Source of the DNA: Streptomyces sp. PH10-H1
GTDB taxonomy: Bacteria; Actinomycetota; Actinomycetes; Streptomycetales; Streptomycetaceae
Length of the DNA stretch: 64,000 nt
NCBI RefSeq assembly: GCF_030063355.1
Contig: NZ_JASISZ010000046.1
Span: forward strand, 1 to 64,000
Reading direction: 5' to 3'
The notes beneath the pieces are model-generated. The model was not told the DNA's origin and searched no databases. It saw only the letters and a program-made list of their open reading frames with translations. A program made the translations under genes and the position numbers. Shown piece after piece: positions 26,668-35,135 of this stretch (positions are counted from its first letter, which is position 1; each line of letters starts with the position of its first letter).

Positions 26668-27105
26668 CCCCGGCCGTGCGGCCTGCGTGGGGCACCGGAG
26701 TCTGCAGTGCTGCATGGGCTCAGAGGTAACTGAGAGGTTCCTGTGCCTGCCTGACGGCGTTTCCGCCGCTCCATTCGTGTCCTGCAGACGACGGATCACT
26801 CGACCCTGCCCTGGCGTGGGCAGGCCGCACCGCGCAACTGTCCGAGCCGCCGAGAGATCGCCGGTCTGTCGGGGCCGAGCGTCTTCGCCGGCCTCTCGAC
26901 CCGGCCGTCGCCGAAAGCCTGACCCTTGTGCGTCAGGTCGCAGCGATGTACCACCCCGCGGTCGTGCGGAGGATCGATCACACCCTCATGCCGACCGAGA
27001 CCACCTGGCCGCCCGCCGCATGGAACGGACACGCCGCCCGCAAACAGCCCGCGGACTGACATCCCCCTCCGGCCTGACGGCCCGGATGCCCTGCCAAGAT
27101 CAGGC
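26668..27105 (+). other. Gap of 438 bp with a possible coding remnant
   Basis: No intact gene. From about 26795 to the TGA at 27057-27059 one plus-strand frame shows normal high-GC codon use (for example RPLDPAVAESLTLVRQVAAMYHPAVV and PTETTWPPAAWNGH) but no plausible start. It looks like the 3' end of a lost gene. I do not recognise the family. The cupin gene starts 47 bp after its stop. Confidence 0.3.
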
Positions 27106-27495
27106 ATGGATGACAGCGTGTACGTGGGCAACGCCGGGCAGGACGCGGTGCTGGACCGGGGATGGCTGCTCGGGCACTTCAAGGACACGTCAGACCCTCG
27201 GTACAGCGAGGACGTCGAGATCAAGTGGGGCGTTCATCCGCCCGGTGACGAGCGTCCGCAGTGGGTGACCGGCGAGGAACGCACCGCCCTGCTCGTCCTC
27301 ATCAGCGGCCGCTTCCGCGTGGAGCTTCCCGGCCACAGTGTGACGCTGGCGAAGCAGGGCGACTACGTCGTATGGGGCCAGGGCGTCGACCATTCCTGGT
27401 ACGCCGAGGAGGAGTCCGTTGTGCTCACGGTGCGCTGGCCGTCCGTACCGGGATATCGAGTGAGCGGGGAGAGCCGCGCCCGCGAGGACGTCTGA
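27106..27495 (+). CDS. Small cupin-fold protein
   Basis: 129-aa single-domain cupin. The barrel is visible as WGVHPPGDERPQWV, LLVLISGRFRVELPG, LAKQGDYVVWGQGVDHSWYAEEESVVLTVRW. The two cupin motifs are degenerate: GVDHSW gives a metal-ligand type His in motif 2, but motif 1 lacks the HxH. Such proteins often accompany signalling or sugar genes, and no substrate can be named. ATG 27106 is the first codon that fits the family length. No strong ribosome site is visible. A bidirectional hairpin terminator follows. Confidence 0.65.
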   Translation: MDDSVYVGNAGQDAVLDRGWLLGHFKDTSDPRYSEDVEIKWGVHPPGDERPQWVTGEERTALLVLISGRFRVELPGHSVTLAKQGDYVVWGQGVDHSWYAEEESVVLTVRWPSVPGYRVSGESRAREDV

Positions 27496-27504
27496 ACCCG
27501 GCCG

Positions 27505-27534
27505 GCGTGGTGCCGGACGCCTCCGGCACCACGC
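27505..27534. terminator. Bidirectional hairpin terminator
   Basis: GCGTGGTGCCGG and CCGGCACCACGC form a perfect 12-bp stem with a 6-base loop between the convergent cupin and amidohydrolase genes. No U-run, as usual in Streptomyces. Confidence 0.7.
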
Positions 27535-27556
27535 GGAGGCGCCCGCCGGATACCAA

Positions 27557-29485
27557 CTAGCGGCCCCCGTCCGCGCAGCCGCACGCTCCGTGGCGTCCGC
27601 CGTGCACGCCGGCCAGGGTGGCGGGTCGTTTCTCGGCTGACGTTGCCGCCGTCCGCTGGAACGCGGCGGCCGCCTTGCCGGTCGCGGTGGAAGCGTCATG
27701 CACCGTCCGGCCGCCGACCAGCGTCCGCAGCACCTGGGTGTCGCTGATCTCGGCCACCGGCACCTTGGTGACGTCGCGGTCCAGGACCACCAGGTCGGCC
27801 GCCATGCCGCGGCCCAGCGTCCCGGTGAGCCTTTCCTGATGCAGCTGATAGGCACTGCCCTGGGTGTGCATGGCCAGCGAGGAGGCCCGGCTGATGCCCT
27901 CCAGCTCCGGGTAGAGCGCACCTTCCGCGTCGGACGAACCGCCGATCCGGTCGATCGCCGTGCGCAGCTGGTTCCACACCTGCAGCGGGTCCACCGGCCA
28001 GTCGGATCCGCCCGACAGCACGGCTCCGTGCCGCTGCAGGCTGCGGGCCGGGTACATCAGCCGGTGCCGCTTCGGGCCGATATAGGGGAGCAGCGCCTCC
28101 ATGGTCCAGATGTCGCGCAGCGCCCACTGCAGCTGCATACAGGGGATCACTCCCAGCGGGGCGAAGCGCCGGAAGTCGTCGGGGTGGACCAGTTGCAGAT
28201 GGGCGATGGTGTGCCGGTTGCCACGCCGGCCATTGGCGTGCAGCGCCGTCTGGTAGCCGTCCAGCGCGGTGCGCACCGCGCGGTCGCCGATGGCGTGGGC
28301 GTGCATCTGCCATCCGGCGGCGGCCAGGGTGCTCGTGAGCCGGCCGTAGTCCGCCGCCGAGACGTACAGGTCTCCGTAGTTGTCAGTGGGCCTGCCGTTG
28401 CCGTCCAGGTAGGGGGTGAGCAGGGCGGCGGTCTGCGCCGGGTATTCGATGACGCCGTCGAGGAAGACCTTGACGGTCCCGAAGGTCAGCCCGGGGACAT
28501 GCCCGTACTTGCTACGCAGCCCGCGCACGTACTGCAGCGCGGCCTTCGGATCCTTGGCGAGGTCGGCGCCGACCCGCAGCGCCGGGTGGATGCGCTGCGG
28601 CAGCCGGCCGGCGGCGGCCAGCGCGGCGTACCCCTCCAACTCGCCCTCGCCGACGGACGCGTCGAGGAAGGTGGTGATGCCGCTGGCGGCGGCCCGGTTC
28701 AGCACCCGGATGTATGCCTCGTGCAGCTCGGCGGGGGTGGGGTCCGGGATGACGCGGGTGACCAGCGGCTGCGCGTCGTCCTTCAGCAGTCCGGTGGGCT
28801 TTCCGTCGGGGTCCCGGACGATCTTGCCGCCGACCGGGTCGGGGGTGGCCGCGGTGATCCCGGCCAGGTCCAGGGCGCGCTGGTTGGCCCACAGGTTGTG
28901 GCCGTCGTCGCCGATCAGGACGACGGGGCGGCGGGTGGGCAGCGCGTCGAGGTAACGGTGGTGCGGCACGGTGCCGGTGGGCAGCAGTCCGACCGGGTTC
29001 CAGCTCTCCACGATCAGCCAGCCGTCGGGTTCCGCCGGCGCGCTGTCCCGCAGGAATCCGCCCAGGATCTCCTGGAGCTGCGGAACGGTGAGGGCGGCGT
29101 CCTCCAGTGACGGATGCAGTGAGCGTTCTCCGGCACCGAGCGGATGGGCGTGGCCGTCATGGATGCCGCTCATCACGGTGCCGCCGCGCGCGTCCAGGAC
29201 ATCGGTATCGCGGCCGATGTACCGGCGCAGCTCGGCGGAGCTACCGGTCTCCAGGATCGTGCCGTCCCGGCCGACCGCGATGGCCTGGCGGACCGGCGTC
29301 CGCGAATCCCCGGTCAGCACCCGGGCGTTGTGCACGACCAGCGCGGCGGAACGGCGTCGGCGGGCCGGGCTGTCCGACACAGCGGCCGAGGACGCGGCGG
29401 CGGGACCGGACGTGCCGACCGCCACCGCGGCACCGAGGGCGCCAGCAGTGGCCAGCAGGCCGCGGCGGGACAGTTCAGGGCTCAT
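27557..29485 (-). CDS. Tat-exported amidohydrolase (YtcJ-like, amidohydrolase 3)
   Basis: 642-aa metal-dependent hydrolase. The N-terminus SRRGLLATAGALGAAVAVG is a twin-arginine signal (RRG plus hydrophobic core, AAASSA cleavage region), so the enzyme is exported folded. Core motifs: SGIHDGHAHP with the metal HxH, TFGTVKVFLDGVIE, MHAHAIGDRAVRTALD, NRHTIAHLQLV, and SGGSDWPVDPL with the catalytic Asp. The C-terminus is Ala/His/Cys-rich (GVHGGRHGACGCADGG). The family hydrolyses amides, formyl groups or similar bonds, and the substrate is unknown. I chose ATG 29485 for GGAG at a good distance and the intact Tat motif. Divergent from a LacI-type regulator, which probably controls it. Confidence 0.87.
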   Translation of the reverse strand: MSPELSRRGLLATAGALGAAVAVGTSGPAAASSAAVSDSPARRRRSAALVVHNARVLTGDSRTPVRQAIAVGRDGTILETGSSAELRRYIGRDTDVLDARGGTVMSGIHDGHAHPLGAGERSLHPSLEDAALTVPQLQEILGGFLRDSAPAEPDGWLIVESWNPVGLLPTGTVPHHRYLDALPTRRPVVLIGDDGHNLWANQRALDLAGITAATPDPVGGKIVRDPDGKPTGLLKDDAQPLVTRVIPDPTPAELHEAYIRVLNRAAASGITTFLDASVGEGELEGYAALAAAGRLPQRIHPALRVGADLAKDPKAALQYVRGLRSKYGHVPGLTFGTVKVFLDGVIEYPAQTAALLTPYLDGNGRPTDNYGDLYVSAADYGRLTSTLAAAGWQMHAHAIGDRAVRTALDGYQTALHANGRRGNRHTIAHLQLVHPDDFRRFAPLGVIPCMQLQWALRDIWTMEALLPYIGPKRHRLMYPARSLQRHGAVLSGGSDWPVDPLQVWNQLRTAIDRIGGSSDAEGALYPELEGISRASSLAMHTQGSAYQLHQERLTGTLGRGMAADLVVLDRDVTKVPVAEISDTQVLRTLVGGRTVHDASTATGKAAAAFQRTAATSAEKRPATLAGVHGGRHGACGCADGGR

Positions 29486-29569
29486 GAGGTGCTCCAAGGA
29501 CAGCGGGCTGTGGGGGCCGGAGGCGGGTGCGAACGTGGGAAGCGAGGTGGAATGAGCTGAACCCTGGGT

Positions 29570-29577
29570 GATTAATC
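29570..29577. promoter_or_regulatory. Possible LacI-type operator core
   Basis: GATTAATC dyad (extended GTGATTAATCCC), an AT-rich palindrome in the 172-bp region between the amidohydrolase and the divergent LacI regulator. Weak evidence: position and symmetry only. Confidence 0.25.
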
Positions 29578-29657
29578 CCGTAACCAACAGGGTCACCGAA
29601 CAGCGGAATCCGACAGCCGCCTCCCCATCCCGCGACGGATTCCGTACGCTGGGCGGC

Positions 29658-30647
29658 GTGTCCCGCGTGACGATCCTCGATGTGGCCAAGGCCGCCGAGG
29701 TGTCGACCGCCACCGTCTCCAACGCCCTCAACGGCACCGGACGGCTGGCCGCCGCCACCCGTGGCCGGGTCCGCGCTGTCGCCACCGCGCTCGGATATCT
29801 GCCACTCGGCCGGCTGCCGAAGGCCGCCGGCTCCCGCACGCTCGGCCTGGCCGTCACGACCTACGGCTCACAAGCCTGGAACTTCGCGTCGATCGCCTAC
29901 TTCGCGCAGGCCATCGCGGCCGCCACCGCCGCCGCGCACCATCGCGGCTACGCCCTCATCACGCTGCCCGCCGCACCCGGTGACGAGCTGTGGCAGTCCC
30001 TCGCCGTCGACGGCGTACTGCTGCTGGACAGTCCGGACGGCGACCCGGTGGTCCGCGCCCTGCGGGCCCGCGGCCTGCCACTGGCCTTCGACGGCCGGCC
30101 CGCTCACCCGGCCCCGGGCGAAGCCTGGGTGGACAACGACCACGCCGCCACCACCGAGGAGGTGCTGGACCACCTGGCCGCCCAGGGCGCGCGGCGGATC
30201 GCACTGATGGCGGGCTTCGGCACCGAGCACTACACCCGCGTCTGCACCGACGCCTATCGGCGCTGGTGCGCGCGCCGCGGCGTCCGGGCCGCCGAGATTC
30301 CGCTCATCGTGGACGATCCCGAGGGCCGCACCCTGGACCTGCCGTTCACCGCCCCCGACCGCCCGGACGCGGTCTACGGGATCTACGACCCCTGTGGTCA
30401 CCGCATACTGTCGGCGGCCGCACGGTGCGGCCTGCACGTCCCCGCCGACCTGTTGGTCGTCTGCGCGAGCGAGGACTCCGGTTACGCCGGCACCGACCCA
30501 CCGGTCAGCACGGTCTCGCTGCTTCCGCGGAGCACTACCGAGGCTGCGGTCGGCGCGCTGATCGCTCTGATCGAGAACCCGTCGGCCCCTCCGGAACCGG
30601 TGATCGTCCCGGCGCGGCTCATCGCACGGCGCTCTTCACTGCGTTGA
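29658..30647 (+). CDS. LacI-family transcriptional regulator
   Basis: 329-aa regulator. N-terminal HTH SRVTILDVAKAAEVSTATVSNALNGTGRL with hinge helix RVRAVATALGYLPLGR, then a periplasmic-binding-like effector domain (TLGLAVTTYGSQAWNFASIA, VDGVLLLDSPDGDPVVRAL, WVDNDHAATTEEVLDHLAAQGARRIALMAG). I chose GTG 29658 because the HTH then begins at residue 4, as is normal. Upstream in-frame sequence is unrelated. Divergent from the Tat-exported amidohydrolase, its likely target. Ligand unknown. Confidence 0.87.
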   Translation: MSRVTILDVAKAAEVSTATVSNALNGTGRLAAATRGRVRAVATALGYLPLGRLPKAAGSRTLGLAVTTYGSQAWNFASIAYFAQAIAAATAAAHHRGYALITLPAAPGDELWQSLAVDGVLLLDSPDGDPVVRALRARGLPLAFDGRPAHPAPGEAWVDNDHAATTEEVLDHLAAQGARRIALMAGFGTEHYTRVCTDAYRRWCARRGVRAAEIPLIVDDPEGRTLDLPFTAPDRPDAVYGIYDPCGHRILSAAARCGLHVPADLLVVCASEDSGYAGTDPPVSTVSLLPRSTTEAAVGALIALIENPSAPPEPVIVPARLIARRSSLR

Positions 30648-30709
30648 CCCGAGCGGCGTTGACCCGCGCGACCCGGCTGCCGCGGTGCGAAGGCGGTCGG
30701 CGGTGGTCC

Positions 30710-31054
30710 ATGGTGACCGAGGCCGGGGTACTGGAACGCGTGCCGGGCGCCGGACGGCGGGAGGTCTACGAGCTGACGGCGAAGGGCGTGTCGCTCTGGC
30801 CGGTCGTCCGCTCGCTCACCGCATGGGGCGACGAGCACTACGCATCGGCCGGCCCGCGACGGATTTTCCGTCATGCCGCCGACAACGCGCCGGTCACCGC
30901 TGACGGTCGCTGCACCACATGCGGTACCACCGTGGAGGTCCAGGACATCCTGGTCAGCCCCGGCCCCGGACTCGAACCGCCTGCCGATGACGACGACTTG
31001 GTGACCGTCGCCCTCTACCGCCCGCACCGGCTGCTGCGGCCACTGCGCGAATGA
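30710..31054 (+). pseudogene. HxlR-family regulator, N-terminally truncated
   Basis: 114 aa from ATG 30710 match only the second half of an HxlR-type winged-helix protein: VTEAGVLERVPGAGRREVYELTAKGVSLWPVVRSLTAWGDEHY, then a C-terminal part with a CTTCG cysteine pair. The N-terminal recognition helix is absent. The sequence before it (ALTRATRLPRCEGGRRW) is Arg-rich and unrelated. HxlR regulators are commonly paired with 2-dehydropantoate reductases like the one 104 bp downstream. Likely non-functional in DNA binding. Confidence 0.65.
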
Positions 31055-31157
31055 GCCCGCAGCAGCACCACACGAACGCCGCTGCCCTCAGGGATACGCC
31101 CGGATCGACGTGCGCGGAGTACGCCGACGCCGGTCCCACTACGAAAGGTTCAATTTC

Positions 31158-32093
31158 ATGAAGATCCTGGTCGTCGGTGCCGGAGCCACCGGAGGCTTCT
31201 TCGGCGCCCTCCTCGCCCAGGCAGGACGGGATGTCACCTTCCTGGTCCGCCCACGCCGCGCCGCCACCCTGCGTGAACGGGGTCTGCGCATCACCGGCCT
31301 GGGCGGGCAAGAGGTGATCGCTCCCCAACTGGTCACCGCAACCGAGCTCTCGTCCCCGTACGACCTGGTATTGCTGTCGGTGAAGTCCACCGCACTCAAG
31401 CAGGCCATCGCCGATGTCGCTCCGGCGATCGGTCCGCAGACCGCGATAGTGCCCCTTCTCAACGGCATGGCCCATCTCGGCGAACTCAACGCACGGTTCG
31501 GCACCCGGCCGGTCCTGGGCGGCGTCGCCAAGGTCGTCACCACCTTGAACAGCGACGGAGACATCGTCCGCCTGGCCCCGCTGGCGCACCTGACCATCGG
31601 CGAACAGGACGGCCGGCCGTCATCTCGCGTGGACGAGATCCACGCTCTGTTCGTCGACGCGGGCATCGACGCGGACGTGTCCACGGACGTCGTGGCTGCG
31701 ATGTGGCACAAGTGGGTCTTCATCACCACCCTCGGTGCGCTCACCTGCCTGATGCGCGGCACGGTCGGCGACGTCAACGCCGTCCCCGGTGGATCCGCCC
31801 TCGGACCCGCCATCCTGGCCGAAGCCGCCGCGGTGTCGGCCGCGGCCGGCTTCCCCGTCCCGGAGGCCGAACTCGCCGCCACGACGGCGACGGTGACCCA
31901 GGCCGGAGCGTTCGCATCCTCCATGTACCGCGATGTCACGGGCGGTCGGCCGACCGAGGTCGAGCACGTCCTCGGTGACTTCGTCACGCGTGCCCGCACC
32001 CTGTCGGTCGACACCCCGCTACTCGACCTGGCCACCCTGCACCTGCGCGTCCACCAGCACCGCACCGAACAGAACACCCTTGAGCTGCCCTGA
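31158..32093 (+). CDS. panE: Ketopantoate reductase family protein
   Basis: 311-aa NADPH-dependent 2-dehydropantoate 2-reductase family member. N-terminal Rossmann motif MKILVVGAGATGGFFGALLAQAG, the YDLVLLSVKS segment, NGMAHLGEL, the catalytic Lys region MWHKWVFITTLGALTC, and the C-terminal helical domain. Length is normal. GAAAGG lies 7-12 bases upstream of ATG 31158. It could make pantoate for CoA, but the pairing with an HxlR regulator suggests a paralogue reducing another 2-keto acid or aldehyde. The symbol is by homology only. Confidence 0.8.
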   Translation: MKILVVGAGATGGFFGALLAQAGRDVTFLVRPRRAATLRERGLRITGLGGQEVIAPQLVTATELSSPYDLVLLSVKSTALKQAIADVAPAIGPQTAIVPLLNGMAHLGELNARFGTRPVLGGVAKVVTTLNSDGDIVRLAPLAHLTIGEQDGRPSSRVDEIHALFVDAGIDADVSTDVVAAMWHKWVFITTLGALTCLMRGTVGDVNAVPGGSALGPAILAEAAAVSAAAGFPVPEAELAATTATVTQAGAFASSMYRDVTGGRPTEVEHVLGDFVTRARTLSVDTPLLDLATLHLRVHQHRTEQNTLELP

Positions 32094-32118
32094 CGACCAG
32101 CACTCAGAACCCATTCAC

Positions 32119-32153
32119 GGCTGCCCGGAGGTCCGTGAAGGCTCCGGGCAGCC
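32119..32153. terminator. Bidirectional hairpin terminator
   Basis: GGCTGCCCGGAG and CTCCGGGCAGCC: perfect 12-bp stem, 11-base loop, between the convergent PanE-like and methyltransferase genes. Confidence 0.75.
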
Positions 32154-32167
32154 GGCGAAGGGTCCGC

Positions 32168-32986
32168 TCAGGCCGGGCGGTGGGCGATGACGCCGAACAT
32201 GGTCACGGACATGTGCACAGCGCCCTGCTTGGCAGCCGCCGTCAAGTCGTCGTACAGCTGATCGCGCTGCCGCTCCGTGATCAGTTCCCGCCGCACGGCC
32301 GCCTCGCCCAGCATCCGGATCAGGGGCCAGGTGACCTTCGACGGATCCTGGATGAGCGCCTGCGAACCCAGGTCGTCGATCTCCAGCCCCGCCGCGGCCA
32401 ACTGGCCGGCCAGCCGCCGCCCCGCGTACGGATTGACGGCCGTCGCCAGGGCGCCGGTCGTCAGTGCCGCGACCACTTCGGGGTCACCCGGGTGCAGGAT
32501 CGACGTCGCCCAATCGGTGTCCAGCAGCGCCACCCGCCCACCCGGCCGCAGCACTCGCGCGATCTCCGCGGCTGCCCGGTCCGGCTCGGAGAGATGCTGG
32601 AACACCCGCTCGCACCAGACCACATCGACGTCGGCGTCGCCCAAGGGCAGCGACGACGCGTCGCCGTCCACGAACCGGGCCGGATTGCCGGCCTCGGCCG
32701 CCCGCTGCTCGGCAATCGACCGCAGCCCGGGGTTCGGTTCCACCCCGATCGCTTCTCCGCCGGGTGTCACCGCCGCCGCCAGCACCAGGGTCTCCGAGCC
32801 GGTACCGGCACCGATGTCGACCGCCCGCTCACCGGGCCGCGCGGCCACACCCCGGTGCGCCCACTCGCGCAACCGCCGCACGCCCGCGCTCGCCGCCTGC
32901 GTGTCCAGCGCACCGACCAGCCGGCCGGTGGTCGCGTCGGTGATGTTGTCCGTGTGAAAGGCCGAAGTCGGCCGCACATCCCCCAT
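32168..32986 (-). CDS. SAM-dependent class I methyltransferase
   Basis: 272 aa. Motif I is ERAVDIGAGTGSETLVL, followed by GEAIGVEPNPGL, DGDASSLPLGDADVDVVWCERVFQHL and RVLRPGGRVALLD, the typical order of a UbiE/Coq5-like methyltransferase. Substrate not predictable. I chose ATG 32986 (GTGGGGGG upstream) over in-frame codons further up, whose translation is not conserved-looking. Convergent with PanE across a hairpin terminator. Confidence 0.83.
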   Translation of the reverse strand: MGDVRPTSAFHTDNITDATTGRLVGALDTQAASAGVRRLREWAHRGVAARPGERAVDIGAGTGSETLVLAAAVTPGGEAIGVEPNPGLRSIAEQRAAEAGNPARFVDGDASSLPLGDADVDVVWCERVFQHLSEPDRAAAEIARVLRPGGRVALLDTDWATSILHPGDPEVVAALTTGALATAVNPYAGRRLAGQLAAAGLEIDDLGSQALIQDPSKVTWPLIRMLGEAAVRRELITERQRDQLYDDLTAAAKQGAVHMSVTMFGVIAHRPA

Positions 32987-33133
32987 GCCCCCCACTGTAC
33001 GGCCCACACCCGCGCCACTCGGGCAGGCGCGGTTCCAGGATTCCGCGTTCGCCGAGGCCCGAGCGCTCCTCAACCGCGAGTCCACCGTAGGGTCACGGAA
33101 TGAGCAGCATCGCGGGCGGCACCGGTGACCCGG

Positions 33134-33643
33134 CTAACGCCGTCGGAGCACACCGCGGACGAAGGCCGCCTGGCCCACATGCTGCAGGTCGTCCGAGATG
33201 ACGCTCACCAGCCGCACTCCCAACGTCACCGGCGGCGTCCAGCCCTCGTCCACGATGCGGTCGAGATCGGCCGCCTTGAGTCCCCGCACATAGCGCGACG
33301 TGTGCTCGTGCACGGCGTCGTGGTAGCCGGTGAGCAGCTCCGACGAGATCCCGCCCACGGCCGTCACCTGCTTGCTCGTGTGACCGTATCCGGTGGACCT
33401 GGCGGCGAACGGCAGCTCGAAGCGGTCCGACCAACCCTGCGACGTCCAGATCTGCTCGCTGCCCGCGGCATCGGCGACATGGTCGTCCTGAACCCGCGTC
33501 AGATGCCAGACCAGCCAGACGATCGAGTTGGCCCTTCCGTCCAGCCTCAACGCCAGCTCCTCGGGGGAAAGGCCATCGACCACGCTGTGCACGTTCTCCT
33601 GGATGCGCCCGAAGGCATCGGCCAGCAGGTCCCCAGTGTTCAT
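33134..33643 (-). CDS. DinB/DUF664-family protein
   Basis: 169-aa four-helix-bundle protein of the DinB superfamily. NSIVWLVWHLTRVQDDHVAD holds the first metal-ligand His and SVISDDLQHVGQAAFVRGVL a second. Relatives include mycothiol- or bacillithiol-dependent transferases and detoxification proteins in actinomycetes. Start ATG 33643 with GAGGAG upstream. Its 5' side faces a 12-bp tandem-repeat tract and a broken SDR gene. Specific reaction unknown. Confidence 0.78.
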   Translation of the reverse strand: MNTGDLLADAFGRIQENVHSVVDGLSPEELALRLDGRANSIVWLVWHLTRVQDDHVADAAGSEQIWTSQGWSDRFELPFAARSTGYGHTSKQVTAVGGISSELLTGYHDAVHEHTSRYVRGLKAADLDRIVDEGWTPPVTLGVRLVSVISDDLQHVGQAAFVRGVLRRR

Positions 33644-33719
33644 GCGTGTCTCCTCGCCGGTCCTCACTCGTATCGCCCGTCTCCGACGATGAGCGACCTC
33701 ACCGATTATGACCGCAGCC

Positions 33720-33791
33720 CCGGGTACGCGTCCGAGTACGCGCCCGGGCACACGTCCGGGCACACGTCCCGGTGCACGCCCGGGTACGCTC
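33720..33791. repeat. Six degenerate 12-bp tandem repeats
   Basis: Six units of consensus CCGGGyACrCGT from 33720 to 33791. Units 3 and 4 (33744-33767) are identical CCGGGCACACGT. The tract sits 77 bp upstream of the DinB-like gene, ahead of the broken SDR. All units contain CCGGG or a one-base variant. No hairpin or coding role is clear. Confidence 0.75.
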
Positions 33792-33906
33792 CCGCCCGAG
33801 GTCGGTCGGCAACCGCCGCCCGCCGGGGGATCATCTGCTCCGAGCCAGGTGTGCTCCTCCCTCGACTCGGGTCCCGATGCCTGTCAGATCCCCGAAGGGC
33901 GCCCCG

Positions 33907-34921
33907 TGAGTACTCCCCGCCATGTCATCTCTCGGTACCGGCGCGGTCGGAACGGCCACGCTCACCGCCCTGCTCCACCGCGGCGAGAGCGTCCGCATGG
34001 TCAACCGCTCCGGCGCCGCCCCGGTCCCCGACGGCGTCGAGGTGGTGGCCGGCGACGCACGCGACCAGGCCTTCACCACCGATGTCAGCCGCGGCGCCAC
34101 GGCCGTCCATCAGGTACTCAATCCGCCGTATCACCGCTGGGCCCAGGAGTTCCCCGCCCTCCAGGCGGGCGTGCTCGCCGCCGCGGAGGCCACCGGCGCG
34201 CGGCTGGTGAGCATGGACAACGTGTACATGTACGGCCGGCCCGCAGGGCAGCCGTTCGCCGAGACCCGCCCCAACAACGCCACCACCCGCAAGGGCCGTG
34301 TCCGCGCGCAGATGGCCGAGGACCTCCTCGCCGCTCACCGGGCCGGCCGCGTCGAGGTGGCCATCGGCCGGGCCTCGACTATTTCGGCCCCGGCGGCGGC
34401 GCCCAGACCGTCCTCGGCGACCTCGTCTTCCGGTCGGCCCTGCGCGGCCGGCCCGCCACCGTGCTCGGCGACCCCGACCAGCCGCACACCTACAGCTACC
34501 TCGCCGATATCGGCGAAGGCCTCGCCGTCCTGGGCGAGCACCCTGACGCCGCCGGCGAGATCTGGCATCTGCCCAACGACCCCGACTCCCGCACGACCCG
34601 CCAACTCATCGTCACCACCAACCAGTTGGCCGGCCACCCCGACGGCGGCAAGGTGCGCGTCCTGCCGGTGTTCGCGCTGCGGGCCATCGGAATCGTGAAC
34701 CCACGATGCGCGAACTCATTGAGATGCGGTACGAGTTCGAAGAGCCCTTCACCGTCGACAGCAGCAGGATCACCGAGGGCCTCGGGGCAACCGCCACTCC
34801 CGTCGAGGAGGCCCTGCGGCACACCCTCGACAGCTACCGCGCTCAGGGGAAGGCGCAGGGGAAGGCGCAGGGCGTACGGCAGTCGGGCACCGACAGCGGC
34901 CGATGGTCCCCGCATCCCTGA
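33907..34921 (+). pseudogene. NAD-dependent epimerase/SDR-type protein with three frameshifts
   Basis: The parts of a roughly 335-aa NAD(P)-binding epimerase-like protein lie in three shifting frames. GTG 33907 opens STPRHVI. An extra T near 33937 then moves the frame to LGTGAVGTATLTALLHRGESVRMVNRSG. Near 34376 one missing base shifts GRAS to DYFGPGGGAQTVLGDLVF, and near 34703 another missing base shifts GIVNP to MRELIEMRYEFEEPFTVDSSRI. The NAD motif is GTGAVG, and the catalytic-type Tyr lies in DNVYMYGRPAGQPF. The end contains GGGGAAGGCGCA twice in tandem (GKAQGKAQG). Three independent indels make real decay more likely than error, but both are possible. Confidence 0.75.
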
Positions 34922-34945
34922 CTTCTACCAGGATGGCCACGGGGA

Positions 34946-34974
34946 TTGACAGTGTTCAGTCAGTAGAAGAAACT
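34946..34974 (+). promoter_or_regulatory. Probable sigma-HrdB type promoter of the GH3 gene
   Basis: TTGACA at 34946-34951, 17-bp spacer, then GAAACT at 34969-34974, close to the Streptomyces vegetative consensus. The transcription start would fall near 34981, directly beside the LacI-type operator, with a leader of about 155 nt. Confidence 0.55.
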
Positions 34975-34981
34975 CCCCCCG

Positions 34982-34995
34982 GGAGAGCGCTCTCC
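34982..34995. promoter_or_regulatory. LacI/CebR-type operator of the GH3 gene
   Basis: GGAGAGCGCTCTCC is a perfect 14-bp palindrome with the central GCGC typical of Streptomyces LacI-family sugar repressors (CebR site TGGGAGCGCTCCCA). It lies just downstream of the -10 element, ideal for blocking initiation. No LacI gene is adjacent, so the repressor is probably elsewhere. Confidence 0.6.
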
Positions 34996-35135
34996 ATCGT
35001 CATCTCCGGTCACCGTGCGACGCGTCCGGAGCAACCCGTAGCCGCCACCGTGGACGCCGTCCCTGCTTCTCGTCGCTCGCCGCACGACGTGCCCACGGTG
35101 TTTCCGAGCCGTCACACCCCCACGTGGAGATGCCC

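Noticed and set aside
33720..33791. CRISPR array
   Set aside because: Units are contiguous 12-mers without spacers, and no cas genes are present.
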